A stretch of 64,000 nt of DNA, taken from NCBI GenBank assembly GCA_044226035.1, contig JBGAHT010000004.1, forward strand, positions 1-64,000, read 5' to 3'. This document shows, piece after piece, positions 8,747-18,362 of this stretch. Every line of letters begins with the position of its first letter. Position 1 is the stretch's first letter. The translations under genes and the position numbers were made by a program. Source of the DNA: Pseudoluteimonas sp044226035. GTDB lineage: Bacteria; Pseudomonadota; Gammaproteobacteria; Xanthomonadales; Xanthomonadaceae. Under the pieces are notes generated by a model. It had not been told where the DNA came from, did no database searches, and saw nothing but the letters and a program-made list of their open reading frames with translations.

Positions 8747-10762
8747 TCAGGCGCTGGCGCGGCGCGCCTGGCCCTCGACCCAGCGGTACAACAGGAAGAT
8801 CGCGGCGACGAAGGCGATGCCGCCGATCCATGTCGCCGCGGTGGCGAAGCCGGGGCCGACCAGTTCCAGCGGGAACAGGTTGAAGGCGACGATGCCGGCG
8901 ATCAGCACGCCGACCAGGCCTTCGCCGACGATCATCCCGGACGCGAGCAGCACGCCGAGCTGCTTGGTCGTCTCCGGCTTGGCGCTGCGTTCGGCGCGCT
9001 TGTCGTACCACGCGCCGACCAGCGCGCCGACCACCACCATCAGCGTCGCCGCCGTCGGCAGGTAGATGCCGAGGCCGACCGCGAGCGGCGACAGGTGCGC
9101 CTTGTCGTGGGTCGCCTTGCGCAGCACCGCGTCGAGCACGATCAGCACCACACCGATGCCGGCGCCGATCTCGATCAGGCTCCAGTCGATGTTGTGCTCG
9201 ATCACGCCCTGCGCCAGCGTCGAGATCAGCCCGGCCTGCGGCGCGGGCAAGGCCGTGGCCGGATTCGCGCCAGGCACGCCGGCGAAACCGTAGGCCTTGT
9301 TGACCAGTTCGAGCACCGGCGGGATCACCGCGGCGCCGGCGAGCACGCCGACCAGCAGCGCCCATTGCTGCTTCGACGGCGTGGCGTCGACCAGCTGGCC
9401 GGTCTTCAGGTCCTGCAGGTTGTTGTTGGCGATCGCGGCGACGTTGAACACGACCGCGGTCACGAACAGCGCGAACGCGACCAGGCCCTTTTCATGCCCC
9501 GGGCCGAGCATCGGCTTGATCGCGAGGAGCAACAGCGCGACGCCGATGACCACGAGGATGCCGACGCCGGACAGGGGGCTGTTCGACGATCCGATCAGGC
9601 CCGCCATGTAGCCGCACACCGCGGACACCAGGAAGCTCATCACCACGCAATACAGCAGGCCGCCGATCACCAGCGGCCACATCTGCGCGCCGAGGCCGCT
9701 GCTGGTCGCGAAATGGCCGAACAGCCACGCGATCGGCACGAAGCTGATGAGCGTGATCGCGCCGACCACGCCGATGGGAATGTCGTGCTCGGTGCGCGGC
9801 AGGGTGTGCAGGTTGCCGGCCTTGCGCACCTTCGAGGCCGCGAACGCCGACGACAAGCCGCTGGCCACGGGCTTGACCAGCTTCAGCAGGCTCCAGATCG
9901 CGGCCAGGCCGATCGCGCCCGCGCCGATCAGGCGCACCTTGTCGCGGAAGGGGCCGGCGCTGAAGCCGGCCGGGTCCGCCATCGCCGCGACTCGCGCGGC
10001 CGGGTCCAGGTGCGAAAACAGTTCGGCGGTGTAATGCGGCACGCCCCACGCCCATGCGATCAGCACGCCGAGCAGCATCGCCACGCCGACCCACAACCCG
10101 ACGAGGTGGCCGACCGCGAACAGCGCCATCGACAAGCCCAGGTCGAACCCGCTCATGCCGCCGCGGTCGTTGACCTTGAAATAACTGGTGATGCTGGCGG
10201 CGAACACCTTGGTCGCGACGATGATCGCGAACGCCGCGGACACGATCGAACCCCACACCACCACGCGCAGCCCGGCCTTGCTTTCCTCCACGCCGCTGGC
10301 GTCGTCGCCGCTGCCGACCTTCAGCACCTCGGCGCAGGCCACGCCTTCGGGATACGGCAGGTCCGAGCCGGTGACCAGCGCGCGCCGCAGCGGGATGGAA
10401 TACATCACGCCGAGCACGCCGCCGAGCAGGCAGATCAGGAACGATTCCCAGAACGGGAAGCCGGTCCACCAGCCGATCATCACCAGGCCGGGCAGCACGA
10501 AGATGATCGAGGACAGCGTGCCCGCGGCCGAAGCCACGGTCTGCACGATGTTGTTTTCCTGGATGGTCGAATCCTTGAACGCGCGCAGCAGCGCCATCGA
10601 GATGACCGCGGCCGGGATCGAGGTGGCGAAGGTCAGCCCGGCCTTGAGCCCGAAGAACACGTTCGCCGCGGTGAACAGCACGGTGATGACCACGCCGAGC
10701 AGCAATCCGCGCACGGTGAGTTCGGTGCGGGGCGCGGCCGCCGCGTTGGGTTGCTGGTCCAT
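8747..10762 (-). CDS. OPT family oligopeptide transporter
   Basis: 671 residues with about 15 hydrophobic helices. The start region TVRGLLLGVVITVLFTAANVFFGLKAGLT and the later ENNIVQTVASAAG and PYPEGVACAEVL are typical of bacterial OPT proteins, which use the proton gradient to import oligopeptides or metal chelates. Two adjacent ATGs (10765 and 10762) are possible; GGAG lies 6 nt before the second, which I chose. A start at 10792 would lack a ribosome site. Upstream it is divergent from a POT transporter across about 130 bp; downstream it is followed by an S9 peptidase. Confidence 0.9.
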   Translation of the reverse strand: MDQQPNAAAAPRTELTVRGLLLGVVITVLFTAANVFFGLKAGLTFATSIPAAVISMALLRAFKDSTIQENNIVQTVASAAGTLSSIIFVLPGLVMIGWWTGFPFWESFLICLLGGVLGVMYSIPLRRALVTGSDLPYPEGVACAEVLKVGSGDDASGVEESKAGLRVVVWGSIVSAAFAIIVATKVFAASITSYFKVNDRGGMSGFDLGLSMALFAVGHLVGLWVGVAMLLGVLIAWAWGVPHYTAELFSHLDPAARVAAMADPAGFSAGPFRDKVRLIGAGAIGLAAIWSLLKLVKPVASGLSSAFAASKVRKAGNLHTLPRTEHDIPIGVVGAITLISFVPIAWLFGHFATSSGLGAQMWPLVIGGLLYCVVMSFLVSAVCGYMAGLIGSSNSPLSGVGILVVIGVALLLLAIKPMLGPGHEKGLVAFALFVTAVVFNVAAIANNNLQDLKTGQLVDATPSKQQWALLVGVLAGAAVIPPVLELVNKAYGFAGVPGANPATALPAPQAGLISTLAQGVIEHNIDWSLIEIGAGIGVVLIVLDAVLRKATHDKAHLSPLAVGLGIYLPTAATLMVVVGALVGAWYDKRAERSAKPETTKQLGVLLASGMIVGEGLVGVLIAGIVAFNLFPLELVGPGFATAATWIGGIAFVAAIFLLYRWVEGQARRASA

Positions 10763-10893
10763 CATCGACTCCGGGCGCGGGAACCGGGACACGCTACGGG
10801 CTGGCCCGGGGCAAGTCCAGTGCCGGAACGGGCGCGGGAAATCCGCGCGCGGGGCCGCCGCTATACTCCGGCGAACGAACGACAGGGACCGCC

Positions 10894-12720
10894 GTGACCG
10901 CCATCGCCCACGCCGCCGGCTCGCCGGCCGACCCGCACGACGACGATTTCCTCGGCCACCCCAAGGGCGTCTACGTCTGCTTCTTCACCGAGATGTGGGA
11001 GCGCTTCTCGTTCTACGGGATGAAGGCGCTGCTGCTGCTGTACCTGCTGCAGCACCACCGCTTCGGCGACAGCCGCGGGCTCGACATCCTCGGCGCCTAC
11101 GGCGGCCTGGTGTACTGCCTGCCGGTGATCGGCGGCATGCTCGCCGACCGCTGGCTCGGCATGCGCAAGGCGGTGGTGTTCGGCGGCGTGCTGCTGGTGC
11201 TCGGCCACCTCGGCATGACCATCGAGGGCACGCCGGCGACGGTGGCGAACGGCGTCGTGACCCGCGACGGGCCGGCCTTGCTCGCGCTGTATTTCTCGCT
11301 CGCGCTGATCATCATGGGCGTGGGTTTCCTCAAGCCCAACATCTCCACCATCGTCGGCAAGCTCTACGCCGAGGGCGATCCGCGCCGCGATTCGGGCTTC
11401 AGCCTGTTCTACGCCGGCATCAACCTGGGCGCGCTGTTCGCGTCCATCGTCTGCGGCTACCTCGGCCAGACCGTGGGCTGGAGCTGGGGCTTCGGCGCCG
11501 CCGGCATCGGCATGATGCTCGGGCTCGCCCAGTTCCTGTGGGGCCGCAAGTATTTGCGCGGCCACGCCGAACCGCCCGATCCCTCGAAGCTGCGCGAACG
11601 CGTGCTCGGGATCCCGCGCGAAGCCGCGATCTACCTCGGCGCGGTGCTCGGGCTGGCGCCCGTCGCCGGCCTGATGTGGGCGGTGGCGAACGGCGAATTC
11701 GCGCTCGGCGGGGAAATCAGCCTCGCGCTGCTGCTGATGATCGTGGTGATGCTCGCGGTGCTGGCCTGGTTCGCGTGGTTCGTGACCACCCGCTGCACGC
11801 CGGTGCAGCGCGGGCAGATGATCGCGGCGCTGTCGCTGATCGCGATGTGCCTGGTGTTCTTCATCCTGTACGAACAGACCTACGGCTCGTGGGTCACCTT
11901 CACCGACCGCATGCTCACCAAGGACATCGTGCCGTCGCTGGTGCAGCCCGCGCCGGTGGTGCGCTGGAGCGGCGACTGGTCCGCGAACGTGGCCCTGTTC
12001 CTGCGCACGGTGCCGTGGTCGACCTTCTCGCTGCTGCTGGCGCCGTTGTCGTTCGTGGTCGCGGCCAGCCTGTCCGACCGCAACCGCGCCTCGCGCGCGC
12101 CGCGGATCCTGTTCGCGCTGTCGTGCCTGCTGATGCTGGTGCTGCTGGTGCGCGACAGCGTGGTGCTGCCGCAGACCGCGGGTTCGCTGACCTACCTCGG
12201 CGCGATCTTCCTGGTGCTGCTGGCGCCGGTGTTCACCGCGTTGTGGGGCATGCTCGACCGCGTCGGCATGGATCCTTCCAAGCCGGTGAAGAGCGCGCTC
12301 GGGCTCGCGTTCGGCGGCCTGTCGTTCATCCCGCTGGCGATCGCCGCGCAGCAGGCCGGCGCGACCGGGGAACTCGCCAGCGTCTGGTGGCTGGTGCTCG
12401 CCTACTTCGTGCTCGAGGTCGGCGAGATGTGCCTCGCGCCGGTCGGCCTGTCCGCGGTGACGCAGCTCTCGGTGCCGAGCGTGGTGAGCCTGATGATGGG
12501 GACGTGGTTCCTCGCCACCGCGTTCTCGGAAACGCTGGCGGCGCTGTTCGGCAAGCTCGCCGCGATCGACATCCCCGACGGCGCGGCGCTGGATTTCGCC
12601 AGCGCAGGCGCGAAGTACGCGCACCTGTTCTGGCTGATGACCTGGATCGGGTTGGGTTGCGGCGTGGTCGCGCTGGTGGTGGCGCCGCTGCTGCGGCGCG
12701 CGATGCACGGCGTGCGCTGA
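10894..12720 (+). CDS. POT family proton-dependent peptide transporter
   Basis: 608 residues and about 12-14 membrane helices. FFTEMWERFSFYGMKALLLLY near residues 30-50 contains the PTR2 signature ExxERFxYYG, and GVGFLKPNISTIVGKLY and FSLFYAGINLGAL are further POT motifs. The protein imports di- and tripeptides with protons across the inner membrane. The start is GTG at 10894 after AGGGACC; no ATG lies before the conserved N-terminus. It is divergent from the OPT gene and convergent with an S9 peptidase, so three kinds of peptide-handling genes are grouped here. Confidence 0.92.
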   Translation: MTAIAHAAGSPADPHDDDFLGHPKGVYVCFFTEMWERFSFYGMKALLLLYLLQHHRFGDSRGLDILGAYGGLVYCLPVIGGMLADRWLGMRKAVVFGGVLLVLGHLGMTIEGTPATVANGVVTRDGPALLALYFSLALIIMGVGFLKPNISTIVGKLYAEGDPRRDSGFSLFYAGINLGALFASIVCGYLGQTVGWSWGFGAAGIGMMLGLAQFLWGRKYLRGHAEPPDPSKLRERVLGIPREAAIYLGAVLGLAPVAGLMWAVANGEFALGGEISLALLLMIVVMLAVLAWFAWFVTTRCTPVQRGQMIAALSLIAMCLVFFILYEQTYGSWVTFTDRMLTKDIVPSLVQPAPVVRWSGDWSANVALFLRTVPWSTFSLLLAPLSFVVAASLSDRNRASRAPRILFALSCLLMLVLLVRDSVVLPQTAGSLTYLGAIFLVLLAPVFTALWGMLDRVGMDPSKPVKSALGLAFGGLSFIPLAIAAQQAGATGELASVWWLVLAYFVLEVGEMCLAPVGLSAVTQLSVPSVVSLMMGTWFLATAFSETLAALFGKLAAIDIPDGAALDFASAGAKYAHLFWLMTWIGLGCGVVALVVAPLLRRAMHGVR

Positions 12721-12748
12721 CGCCGGGCCGGCGGGTGCCGGCCCGGCG
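12721..12748. terminator. 12-bp stem between convergent genes
   Basis: CGCCGGGCCGGC, loop GGGT, then GCCGGCCCGGCG is a perfect stem starting at the base after the POT stop codon and ending 8 bp before the S9 peptidase stop. No T run follows on either strand, so it may work as a bidirectional barrier to RNA polymerase or RNase rather than as a classical terminator. Confidence 0.5.
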
Positions 12749-12756
12749 AGAACCGG

Positions 12757-14739
12757 TCACTTCGTCGCGGCGGGCGCGGCGGTGCCGATGTACTTGTCGA
12801 AGAAGGCCAGCATCTTCGCGTACAGGTTGAACTGCGCGTCTTCCGCGTAGAAGCCGTGCATCTCGTTCGGCTCGAGGATCACTTCCTCCGCCGGATGGCC
12901 GGCGGCCTTGAGCGCATCGCGCATCGCCGCGGTCTGTTCCGGCGGAGCACGCTCGTCCTTGAGCCCGGCGGCGAGGAACACCGGCGCCTTGATCCGGTCC
13001 GCCAGGAACGCCGGCGAGCGCGCATGCAGTTGCGTTTCGTCGGTGCCGATCGTGCGGCGCAGGTAGCGCTTGCCCGATTCGCGTTCGGAGACGTCGCCCT
13101 TGTGGTACATCATCTCCAGGTCGTAGACGCCGGCGTAGCCGACCGCGCACTTGTACAGGTCCGGCTCCTTGGCGACCGCCATCAACGAGGCGTAGCCACC
13201 GTAGCTGCCGCCGTAGATGCAGACGCGCGACGGGTCCGCGTAGCCCTGCGCCGCGACCCAGCGGGTGACGTCGGTCAGGTCGTCCTGCATCTTCGTGCCC
13301 CATTCGCCGTGGCCGCGGTCCTCGAACGCCTGCCCGTAGCCGCCCGAGCCGCGGTAGTTCAGCTGTACGACCAGGTAGCCGCGGCTGGCGAGCAGTTGCG
13401 CTTCGCCGTTGAACCCCCAGTCGTCGCGGATCCCGATCGGGCCGCCGTGCGGATTGATGATGGTGGGCAGTCCCTTGCCGCCGCCGCGCGGCATGGTCAT
13501 GTAGCCGTACAGCGTCAGGCCGTCGCGGGCCTTGAACGAGAACGGAACCACCTTGGACATGCGCGCCGGGTCGAGCTGCGGCGCGCCCTTCATCAGGAAC
13601 CGCACCGAACCGGAATCGCGGTCGAACAGGTACAACTGGCCCGGGTCGGTATCGCTGCGCACCGACACCACTACCTTCTTGCCGTCGCGCGTCGCGCTGG
13701 TCAGGTCCACCAGCTCGCCCGGAAAGGCCTTGCTCAGCGACGCGTAGATCGCGGCGTCGGGGTTGTTCGCCTCGACCATCTCGACATGCGGCGCGCCGGC
13801 CGCGGTCACGACCGCCAGCACCGTGCTCGCATCGGACGCCACCACGAATTGCGATGGCGAAGCGGCCGGATCGGCGTATAGGCTCTTGAAGCCGTCGGTG
13901 GCCGGATCGAGCAGGCCGAACTCCTCCGGCTTGCCCGCATCCGACGACAGCGCGTAGATCCTGCCGTCGGGCGCGGTTCCGATCACGGACACCTGCCGGC
14001 TGTCGTCGCGCTTGCCGAGCAGCGTCCAGTTGCCGTCGTCGCCCCGGCGGTACAGCTCCGAATGCTGCTGGTAGTTGCCCGCCTCGTCCTTGTCGTCGCT
14101 GCAGTTCGCGTACCTGGGCACGCGCTTCTCGTCGAGGATCATCGCGCAGTTGTCGCGCGGTGCGCGCGCGAGTTCATTGCGGCGACCGGTGAGCGCATCG
14201 ATCAAAACGACCTGGTTCCGCCCGCCTTCCGAGCCGTCGTAAATCTGCATGATGGCCTGGTTCTCTTCGCCGGAATCCGGCTCGAGCATCTGGTAGACCT
14301 CGCCGAAATGCACCATCCGGTTGCGCCCTGTGTTCGCGTCGGACGAATAGCTCACGAGCGTGCGCGGATGACCGCCGTCCGCGTCCATCGCGTACCAGGC
14401 CCCCGTGCCGAACGGCGCGGCGAGCGAACCGAAATTCTTGGTGGAGGTGTACATCAGGCGGTTCGGCCCGACCCAGTAGAAATCGCCGACGCTTTCGCGG
14501 CCGGTCAGCCGGGTGATGCGGATCACCTTCATGTCCGCCAACGTGAGGACCGCCAGCACTTTCTGCGATTCCTGCTGCATGGTCAGCGCGAGGAAGCGCC
14601 CATCCGGGGAAATCTTGGCCCCGCTGTACTCGGGGTGGTGGATGAAATCGCGGATCGGCAACGGCTCGTCGGCCATCGCCGGCGCCGCGGCCAGGGCCGC
14701 GGCGAACAGCGCGGCGGTGGCCAGGAAACGTGGTGCCAT
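12757..14739 (-). CDS. S9 family peptidase, paralog 1
   Basis: 660 residues from ATG at 14739 with signal peptide MAPRFLATAALFAAALAAAPAMA; the longer frame to 14976 would run into the neighbouring gene. A propeller-like domain (GRFLALTMQQES, ISPDGRFL) precedes a C-terminal alpha/beta hydrolase. Ser512 lies in GGSYGGYASL, Asp595 in GLKDERAP and His628 in NEMHGFY. Likely an exported dipeptidyl- or oligopeptidase. It lies 55 bp downstream of a second S9 gene on the same strand, and the two share the GGxSYGGYA, YKCAxGYxGVYDL and KDERAP-type regions, so they arose by tandem duplication. Confidence 0.92.
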   Translation of the reverse strand: MAPRFLATAALFAAALAAAPAMADEPLPIRDFIHHPEYSGAKISPDGRFLALTMQQESQKVLAVLTLADMKVIRITRLTGRESVGDFYWVGPNRLMYTSTKNFGSLAAPFGTGAWYAMDADGGHPRTLVSYSSDANTGRNRMVHFGEVYQMLEPDSGEENQAIMQIYDGSEGGRNQVVLIDALTGRRNELARAPRDNCAMILDEKRVPRYANCSDDKDEAGNYQQHSELYRRGDDGNWTLLGKRDDSRQVSVIGTAPDGRIYALSSDAGKPEEFGLLDPATDGFKSLYADPAASPSQFVVASDASTVLAVVTAAGAPHVEMVEANNPDAAIYASLSKAFPGELVDLTSATRDGKKVVVSVRSDTDPGQLYLFDRDSGSVRFLMKGAPQLDPARMSKVVPFSFKARDGLTLYGYMTMPRGGGKGLPTIINPHGGPIGIRDDWGFNGEAQLLASRGYLVVQLNYRGSGGYGQAFEDRGHGEWGTKMQDDLTDVTRWVAAQGYADPSRVCIYGGSYGGYASLMAVAKEPDLYKCAVGYAGVYDLEMMYHKGDVSERESGKRYLRRTIGTDETQLHARSPAFLADRIKAPVFLAAGLKDERAPPEQTAAMRDALKAAGHPAEEVILEPNEMHGFYAEDAQFNLYAKMLAFFDKYIGTAAPAATK

Positions 14740-14794
14740 GGAATCGGTTCTCCCGTCGTGATGGGTGTGGCGGGGCGCATCGCGCCCCGAAGCG

Positions 14795-16795
14795 TCAATG
14801 CGCGGGCGCCGTCGCATCCGTCGCGCCGCCGCCGATGTTGGTGGACAGGAACGCCAGCAGCTTCTGGTAGAAGGCGGTCTGGTGTTCCGTGGTGTAGAAC
14901 CCATGGCCCTCGGTGCGTATGAACATCGTCTCCACCGGAACGCCGGCGGCGCGAAGGGCCTTCTCCATCCGTTCACTGTGCTCGATCGGCGCGCGCTCGT
15001 CCTCGCCGCCGGCGGCGAGGAACACCGGCACCTTGATCGATGCGGCCTGGTTGACCGGCGAGACCTTGCCGAGCTCCGACGGCTCGCCGATCCAGTCGTG
15101 CATGTAGTTGCGGCCCGATTCCAGTTCGCGTGTATCGCCCTTGCTGAACATCAGCGGCAGGTCGTACACGCCCACGTAACCGGCCGCGCACTTGTAGAGC
15201 GAGGGCTCCTTGGCGACGCCTTCGAGCGCCGCGTAACCTCCGTAGCTCGCGCCGTAGATGCAGATGCGCGCCGGATCGGCGATGCCCTGCCCGACGGCCC
15301 ATTGCGTGGCATCGGTCACGTCGTCCTGCATCTTTCCGCCCCATTCCCTCGCGCCGGCCTGGGTGAAGGCGCGCCCGTAGCCGGATGAGCCGCGGAAGTT
15401 CACCTGCAATACGGCATAACCGGCGGAAGCGAGGATTTGGGTTTCGGAATCGAAACCCCAAGCATCAGCGGACCCGAAAGGGCCGCCATGCGGCAGCACC
15501 ACCATCGGCAGGTTCTTGCCGTTGCTGCCGTGGGGGATGGTCAGGAATCCGTGCAATGCCAATCCGTCGCGCGCCTTCAACTCGATGGGGCGCTCTTCCG
15601 CCATCTTCCCCGGATCGATCCAGTCGCGACGGGCGAGCAGGAAGCTCGCCTTCTTGTTGACGGTGTCGAACAGATAGAAGCTGCCCGGGTCGCGGTCGCT
15701 GCGTACTTCCACCAAAGCGAGCGAACCGTCCCGGGTCTTGGACGTGATCGCGACCGAACTTCCGGGGAACGCGGCCTCGAGGCTGCGGTAAAGCCGTGCT
15801 TCGGCGCTTCCCTCGTCGAAGAACACGGTATGCGGCTTGCCGCCTGCGATGAATGCCCCCACCGGCGCGCCATGCGGCTTTTCCAGTGCGCGAATGATTC
15901 GGTCCGGGTCGCCCACCGCATCGCGCAACACCGTCTTCCTGCTGCCGTCGGTGGTGTCGAATGCCACGATGGCATCGGGCCCAGAAGCCTGCTCGACCTG
16001 CAGGTACGCGTATCGGTCGTCCGAGGAAAACCCGAGCGGGCTCTCGACGTGGTCGCTGACCGCTTCGTTGTTGAGCTCCTTCCAGTCTGTCGTCTTCGTC
16101 CAATCGGACGCATCGGCCGCGCGGTAATACAGCTTGTTGGCGTTCTGCAGGTCGTGCCCCCAGGCGAAACGGACCACGCCCTTGCCGTCGGCCAGGTAAT
16201 CGGCATTGCGCACCGGCGAACGCGCAACCGGCACACGGCGACCCGAATAGACATCCATCTTCTCGACCCGGTCATAGGAGTCGCCGGAAAATGGCCGTGC
16301 CAGGATCAGGACGTTCTTGTCGTCGTCGGGCAGGTCGTCGATGAGGAACGCCGCGATCATTTCCGTTTTCTTGGTCTGGATGTGCGTCCCCGTGCTCATG
16401 ACGTTGACGTCCTGACCCACCAGGATCTGCTTGTCGCTGCCGTCGGCGTTCATGGCATAGAGATTGCCGGTGAGCTGAGGCCGGTCCAGCCCGCCGAACT
16501 TGCGCGACGTACCGAACACGACCCGATCCGAATTGACCCAATCGAAATCTTCGACGTAGGTGTTCTTGCCCAGACCGAAACCGCCCATGAGCTTGTTGTC
16601 CGCGCGGTTCAGGATCACGAGGATGGAATTGTCCTCGGAGGGAACCGTTGCGGCGTAATACCTGCCGTCCGGCGAAATCTTGATCTGGTCGAAGCTGTCC
16701 GGCTTCACGAACCCCGCGATGTCGGCCTGGGCGGCGGACGCCGCGACAGGCGCAAGCATGATCGCAAACGCGACCGCCAGTGAGCGAAATACCAT
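14795..16795 (-). CDS. S9 family peptidase, paralog 2
   Basis: 666 residues from ATG at 16795, with signal peptide MVFRSLAVAFAIMLAPVAASA. As in its downstream neighbour, an N-terminal propeller (KISPDGRYYAATV) is joined to an alpha/beta hydrolase with Ser517 in GASYGGYAAL, Asp599 in GEDERAP and His631 in EGHGFY. It is predicted to hydrolyse peptides in the periplasm. It is the first gene of the pair in the direction of transcription. The two paralogs align along their whole length but the propellers differ widely, which suggests separate substrate ranges. A long in-frame extension to 16888 lacks a signal peptide and was rejected. Confidence 0.92.
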   Translation of the reverse strand: MVFRSLAVAFAIMLAPVAASAAQADIAGFVKPDSFDQIKISPDGRYYAATVPSEDNSILVILNRADNKLMGGFGLGKNTYVEDFDWVNSDRVVFGTSRKFGGLDRPQLTGNLYAMNADGSDKQILVGQDVNVMSTGTHIQTKKTEMIAAFLIDDLPDDDKNVLILARPFSGDSYDRVEKMDVYSGRRVPVARSPVRNADYLADGKGVVRFAWGHDLQNANKLYYRAADASDWTKTTDWKELNNEAVSDHVESPLGFSSDDRYAYLQVEQASGPDAIVAFDTTDGSRKTVLRDAVGDPDRIIRALEKPHGAPVGAFIAGGKPHTVFFDEGSAEARLYRSLEAAFPGSSVAITSKTRDGSLALVEVRSDRDPGSFYLFDTVNKKASFLLARRDWIDPGKMAEERPIELKARDGLALHGFLTIPHGSNGKNLPMVVLPHGGPFGSADAWGFDSETQILASAGYAVLQVNFRGSSGYGRAFTQAGAREWGGKMQDDVTDATQWAVGQGIADPARICIYGASYGGYAALEGVAKEPSLYKCAAGYVGVYDLPLMFSKGDTRELESGRNYMHDWIGEPSELGKVSPVNQAASIKVPVFLAAGGEDERAPIEHSERMEKALRAAGVPVETMFIRTEGHGFYTTEHQTAFYQKLLAFLSTNIGGGATDATAPAH

Positions 16796-16908
16796 GGATT
16801 GGATCCCCCGTTGTGCCGGCGCCGCTTCCGTGCGTCCCCACGACTCCACGTCGCGCCTGCGGCTAGGATACCGCCCCCGTGGCGGCACGGCTGCGGATTC
16901 CCGTGGAA

Positions 16909-17808
16909 TCAGCCGCGCTTCAACGCTTCCAGCGCTTGCGCGAGCCCGATCCGCCAGTCCGGCGGGTCGATGCCGAAATCGCGCCGCAACTTCGCCGTGT
17001 CCAGCACCGAATACGCCGGCCGCGCCGCGGGCGTGGGGTATTCCGCGGTCGAAATCGCTTCGACCATCGGCGCGCGCGGCAGCAGGCCGCGTTCGACCGC
17101 GCCGGCGAAGATCGATTCGGCGAAGCCGTGCCAGCTGGCCTGGCCGGCCGCGGTGAGGTGCCAGGTGCCGGATGCGCGCGAGGGATGCGCGAGGACCCGC
17201 GCCGTCGCATCGGCGATCAGGGCCGCGCTGGTCGGCGTGCCGACCTGGTCGGCGACCACGCGCAGGCGATCGCGCTCGGCGCCGAGGCGCAGCATGGTGA
17301 GCAGGAAATTCCTGCCGCGCGGCGCATACACCCAGGCCGTGCGCAGGATGGCGTGGTCGGCGCCGCTGGCGCGGATCGCCTCCTCGCCGGCGAGCTTGCT
17401 TTCGCCATAGGCGCCGAGCGGCGAAACCGGATCGTCCTCGCGATACGGGCGCGTGCCGCGTCCGTCGAACACGTAGTCGGTGGAGTAATGCACCAGCCGC
17501 GCGCCACGCCGCGCGCAGGCTTCGGCCAAGGCGCGCGGCGCATCGGCGTTGACGCGGAACGCGGCCTCGCGCTCGCGTTCGGCCAGGTCGACCGCGGTCC
17601 AGGCGGCGGCGTTCACCACCACGTCCGGCGCGATGCGTTCGACCAGCGCGGCGAGCGAACCGGCATCGTCGAAATCCGCGATCTCGCAGGCGGCGCCCTC
17701 CGGAAGCCGGCCATCGCGCGTCGCCGCGACCAGCGCGCCGAGCGGCGCGAGGCTGCGCCGCAGCTCGAAGCCGACCTGGCCGTTGGCGCCGAGCAGCAGC
17801 AGCTTCAC
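16909..17808 (-). CDS. rfbD: dTDP-4-dehydrorhamnose reductase
   Basis: 299 residues, fourth enzyme of dTDP-L-rhamnose synthesis, reducing dTDP-4-dehydro-L-rhamnose with NAD(P)H. The Rossmann loop GANGQVG lies at 7-13, STDYVFDG at 109-116, and the catalytic pair Tyr134/Lys138 in YGESK. The GTG start at 17808 overlaps the rfbC stop by 4 nt (GTGA), so translation is probably coupled. It is the last gene of the rfbBACD set; the product feeds lipopolysaccharide or other surface glycans. Confidence 0.93.
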   Translation of the reverse strand: MKLLLLGANGQVGFELRRSLAPLGALVAATRDGRLPEGAACEIADFDDAGSLAALVERIAPDVVVNAAAWTAVDLAEREREAAFRVNADAPRALAEACARRGARLVHYSTDYVFDGRGTRPYREDDPVSPLGAYGESKLAGEEAIRASGADHAILRTAWVYAPRGRNFLLTMLRLGAERDRLRVVADQVGTPTSAALIADATARVLAHPSRASGTWHLTAAGQASWHGFAESIFAGAVERGLLPRAPMVEAISTAEYPTPAARPAYSVLDTAKLRRDFGIDPPDWRIGLAQALEALKRG

Positions 17809-18362
17809 GCCGCGTACGTCGGCAGGCGTCCGGGCGCGATCTCGTCGAGGAACGGCGCGTTCGCGTCCTTCGCCGACAGCAGCGGTTCCGCCACCGGCCA
17901 GTCGATCGCGAGCCGCGCGTCGTTCCAGCGCACGCCGGCGTCGGCCTCGCGGTCGTAGGTCGCCGTGCACAGGTAGGTGAACAGCGCGCTCTCGCTGAGC
18001 ACGACGAAGCCGTGGGCGAAGCCTTCCGGAATCCAGAAGTGGCGCTTGTTTTCGGCGCTCAGCACCGCCGCGGTCCACTGGCCGAAGCTCGGCGATCCGC
18101 GGCGGATGTCCACCGCCACGTCCCAGACCTCGCCTTCCAGCACCGAGACCAGCTTGCCCTGCGGCTTCGGCCATTGGTAATGCAGGCCGCGCAGCACGCC
18201 ACGCGCCGAGCGCGAGACGTTGCCCTGCACGAAGCGCGGCGCGAGGCCGTGCGCGGCGAGCTTGTCGTGGTTGAACGATTCGTAGAAGAAGCCGCGCTCG
18301 TCGCCGAACACCTGCGGTTCCAGCAACAGGCAGCCCGGCAAATCGGTTTCGACCACCTTCAT
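17805..18362 (-). CDS. rfbC: dTDP-4-dehydrorhamnose 3,5-epimerase
   Basis: 185 residues, the usual length. Catalyses epimerisation at C3 and C5 of dTDP-4-dehydro-6-deoxyglucose. The cupin-fold catalytic His61 lies in RGLHYQ and the catalytic Tyr130 in FTYLCTATY; HFWIPEGFAHGF is the family signature near 108-119. ATG at 18362 overlaps the rfbA stop (ATGA), and its own stop overlaps the rfbD start, showing tight coupling in the order rfbB-A-C-D. Confidence 0.95.
   Translation of the reverse strand: MKVVETDLPGCLLLEPQVFGDERGFFYESFNHDKLAAHGLAPRFVQGNVSRSARGVLRGLHYQWPKPQGKLVSVLEGEVWDVAVDIRRGSPSFGQWTAAVLSAENKRHFWIPEGFAHGFVVLSESALFTYLCTATYDREADAGVRWNDARLAIDWPVAEPLLSAKDANAPFLDEIAPGRLPTYAA

Noticed and set aside
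14772..14788. Terminator between the tandem S9 genes
   Set aside because: GGGGCGC-ATC-GCGCCCC is a good stem but has no T run, and it lies in a 55-bp gap between probably co-transcribed genes.
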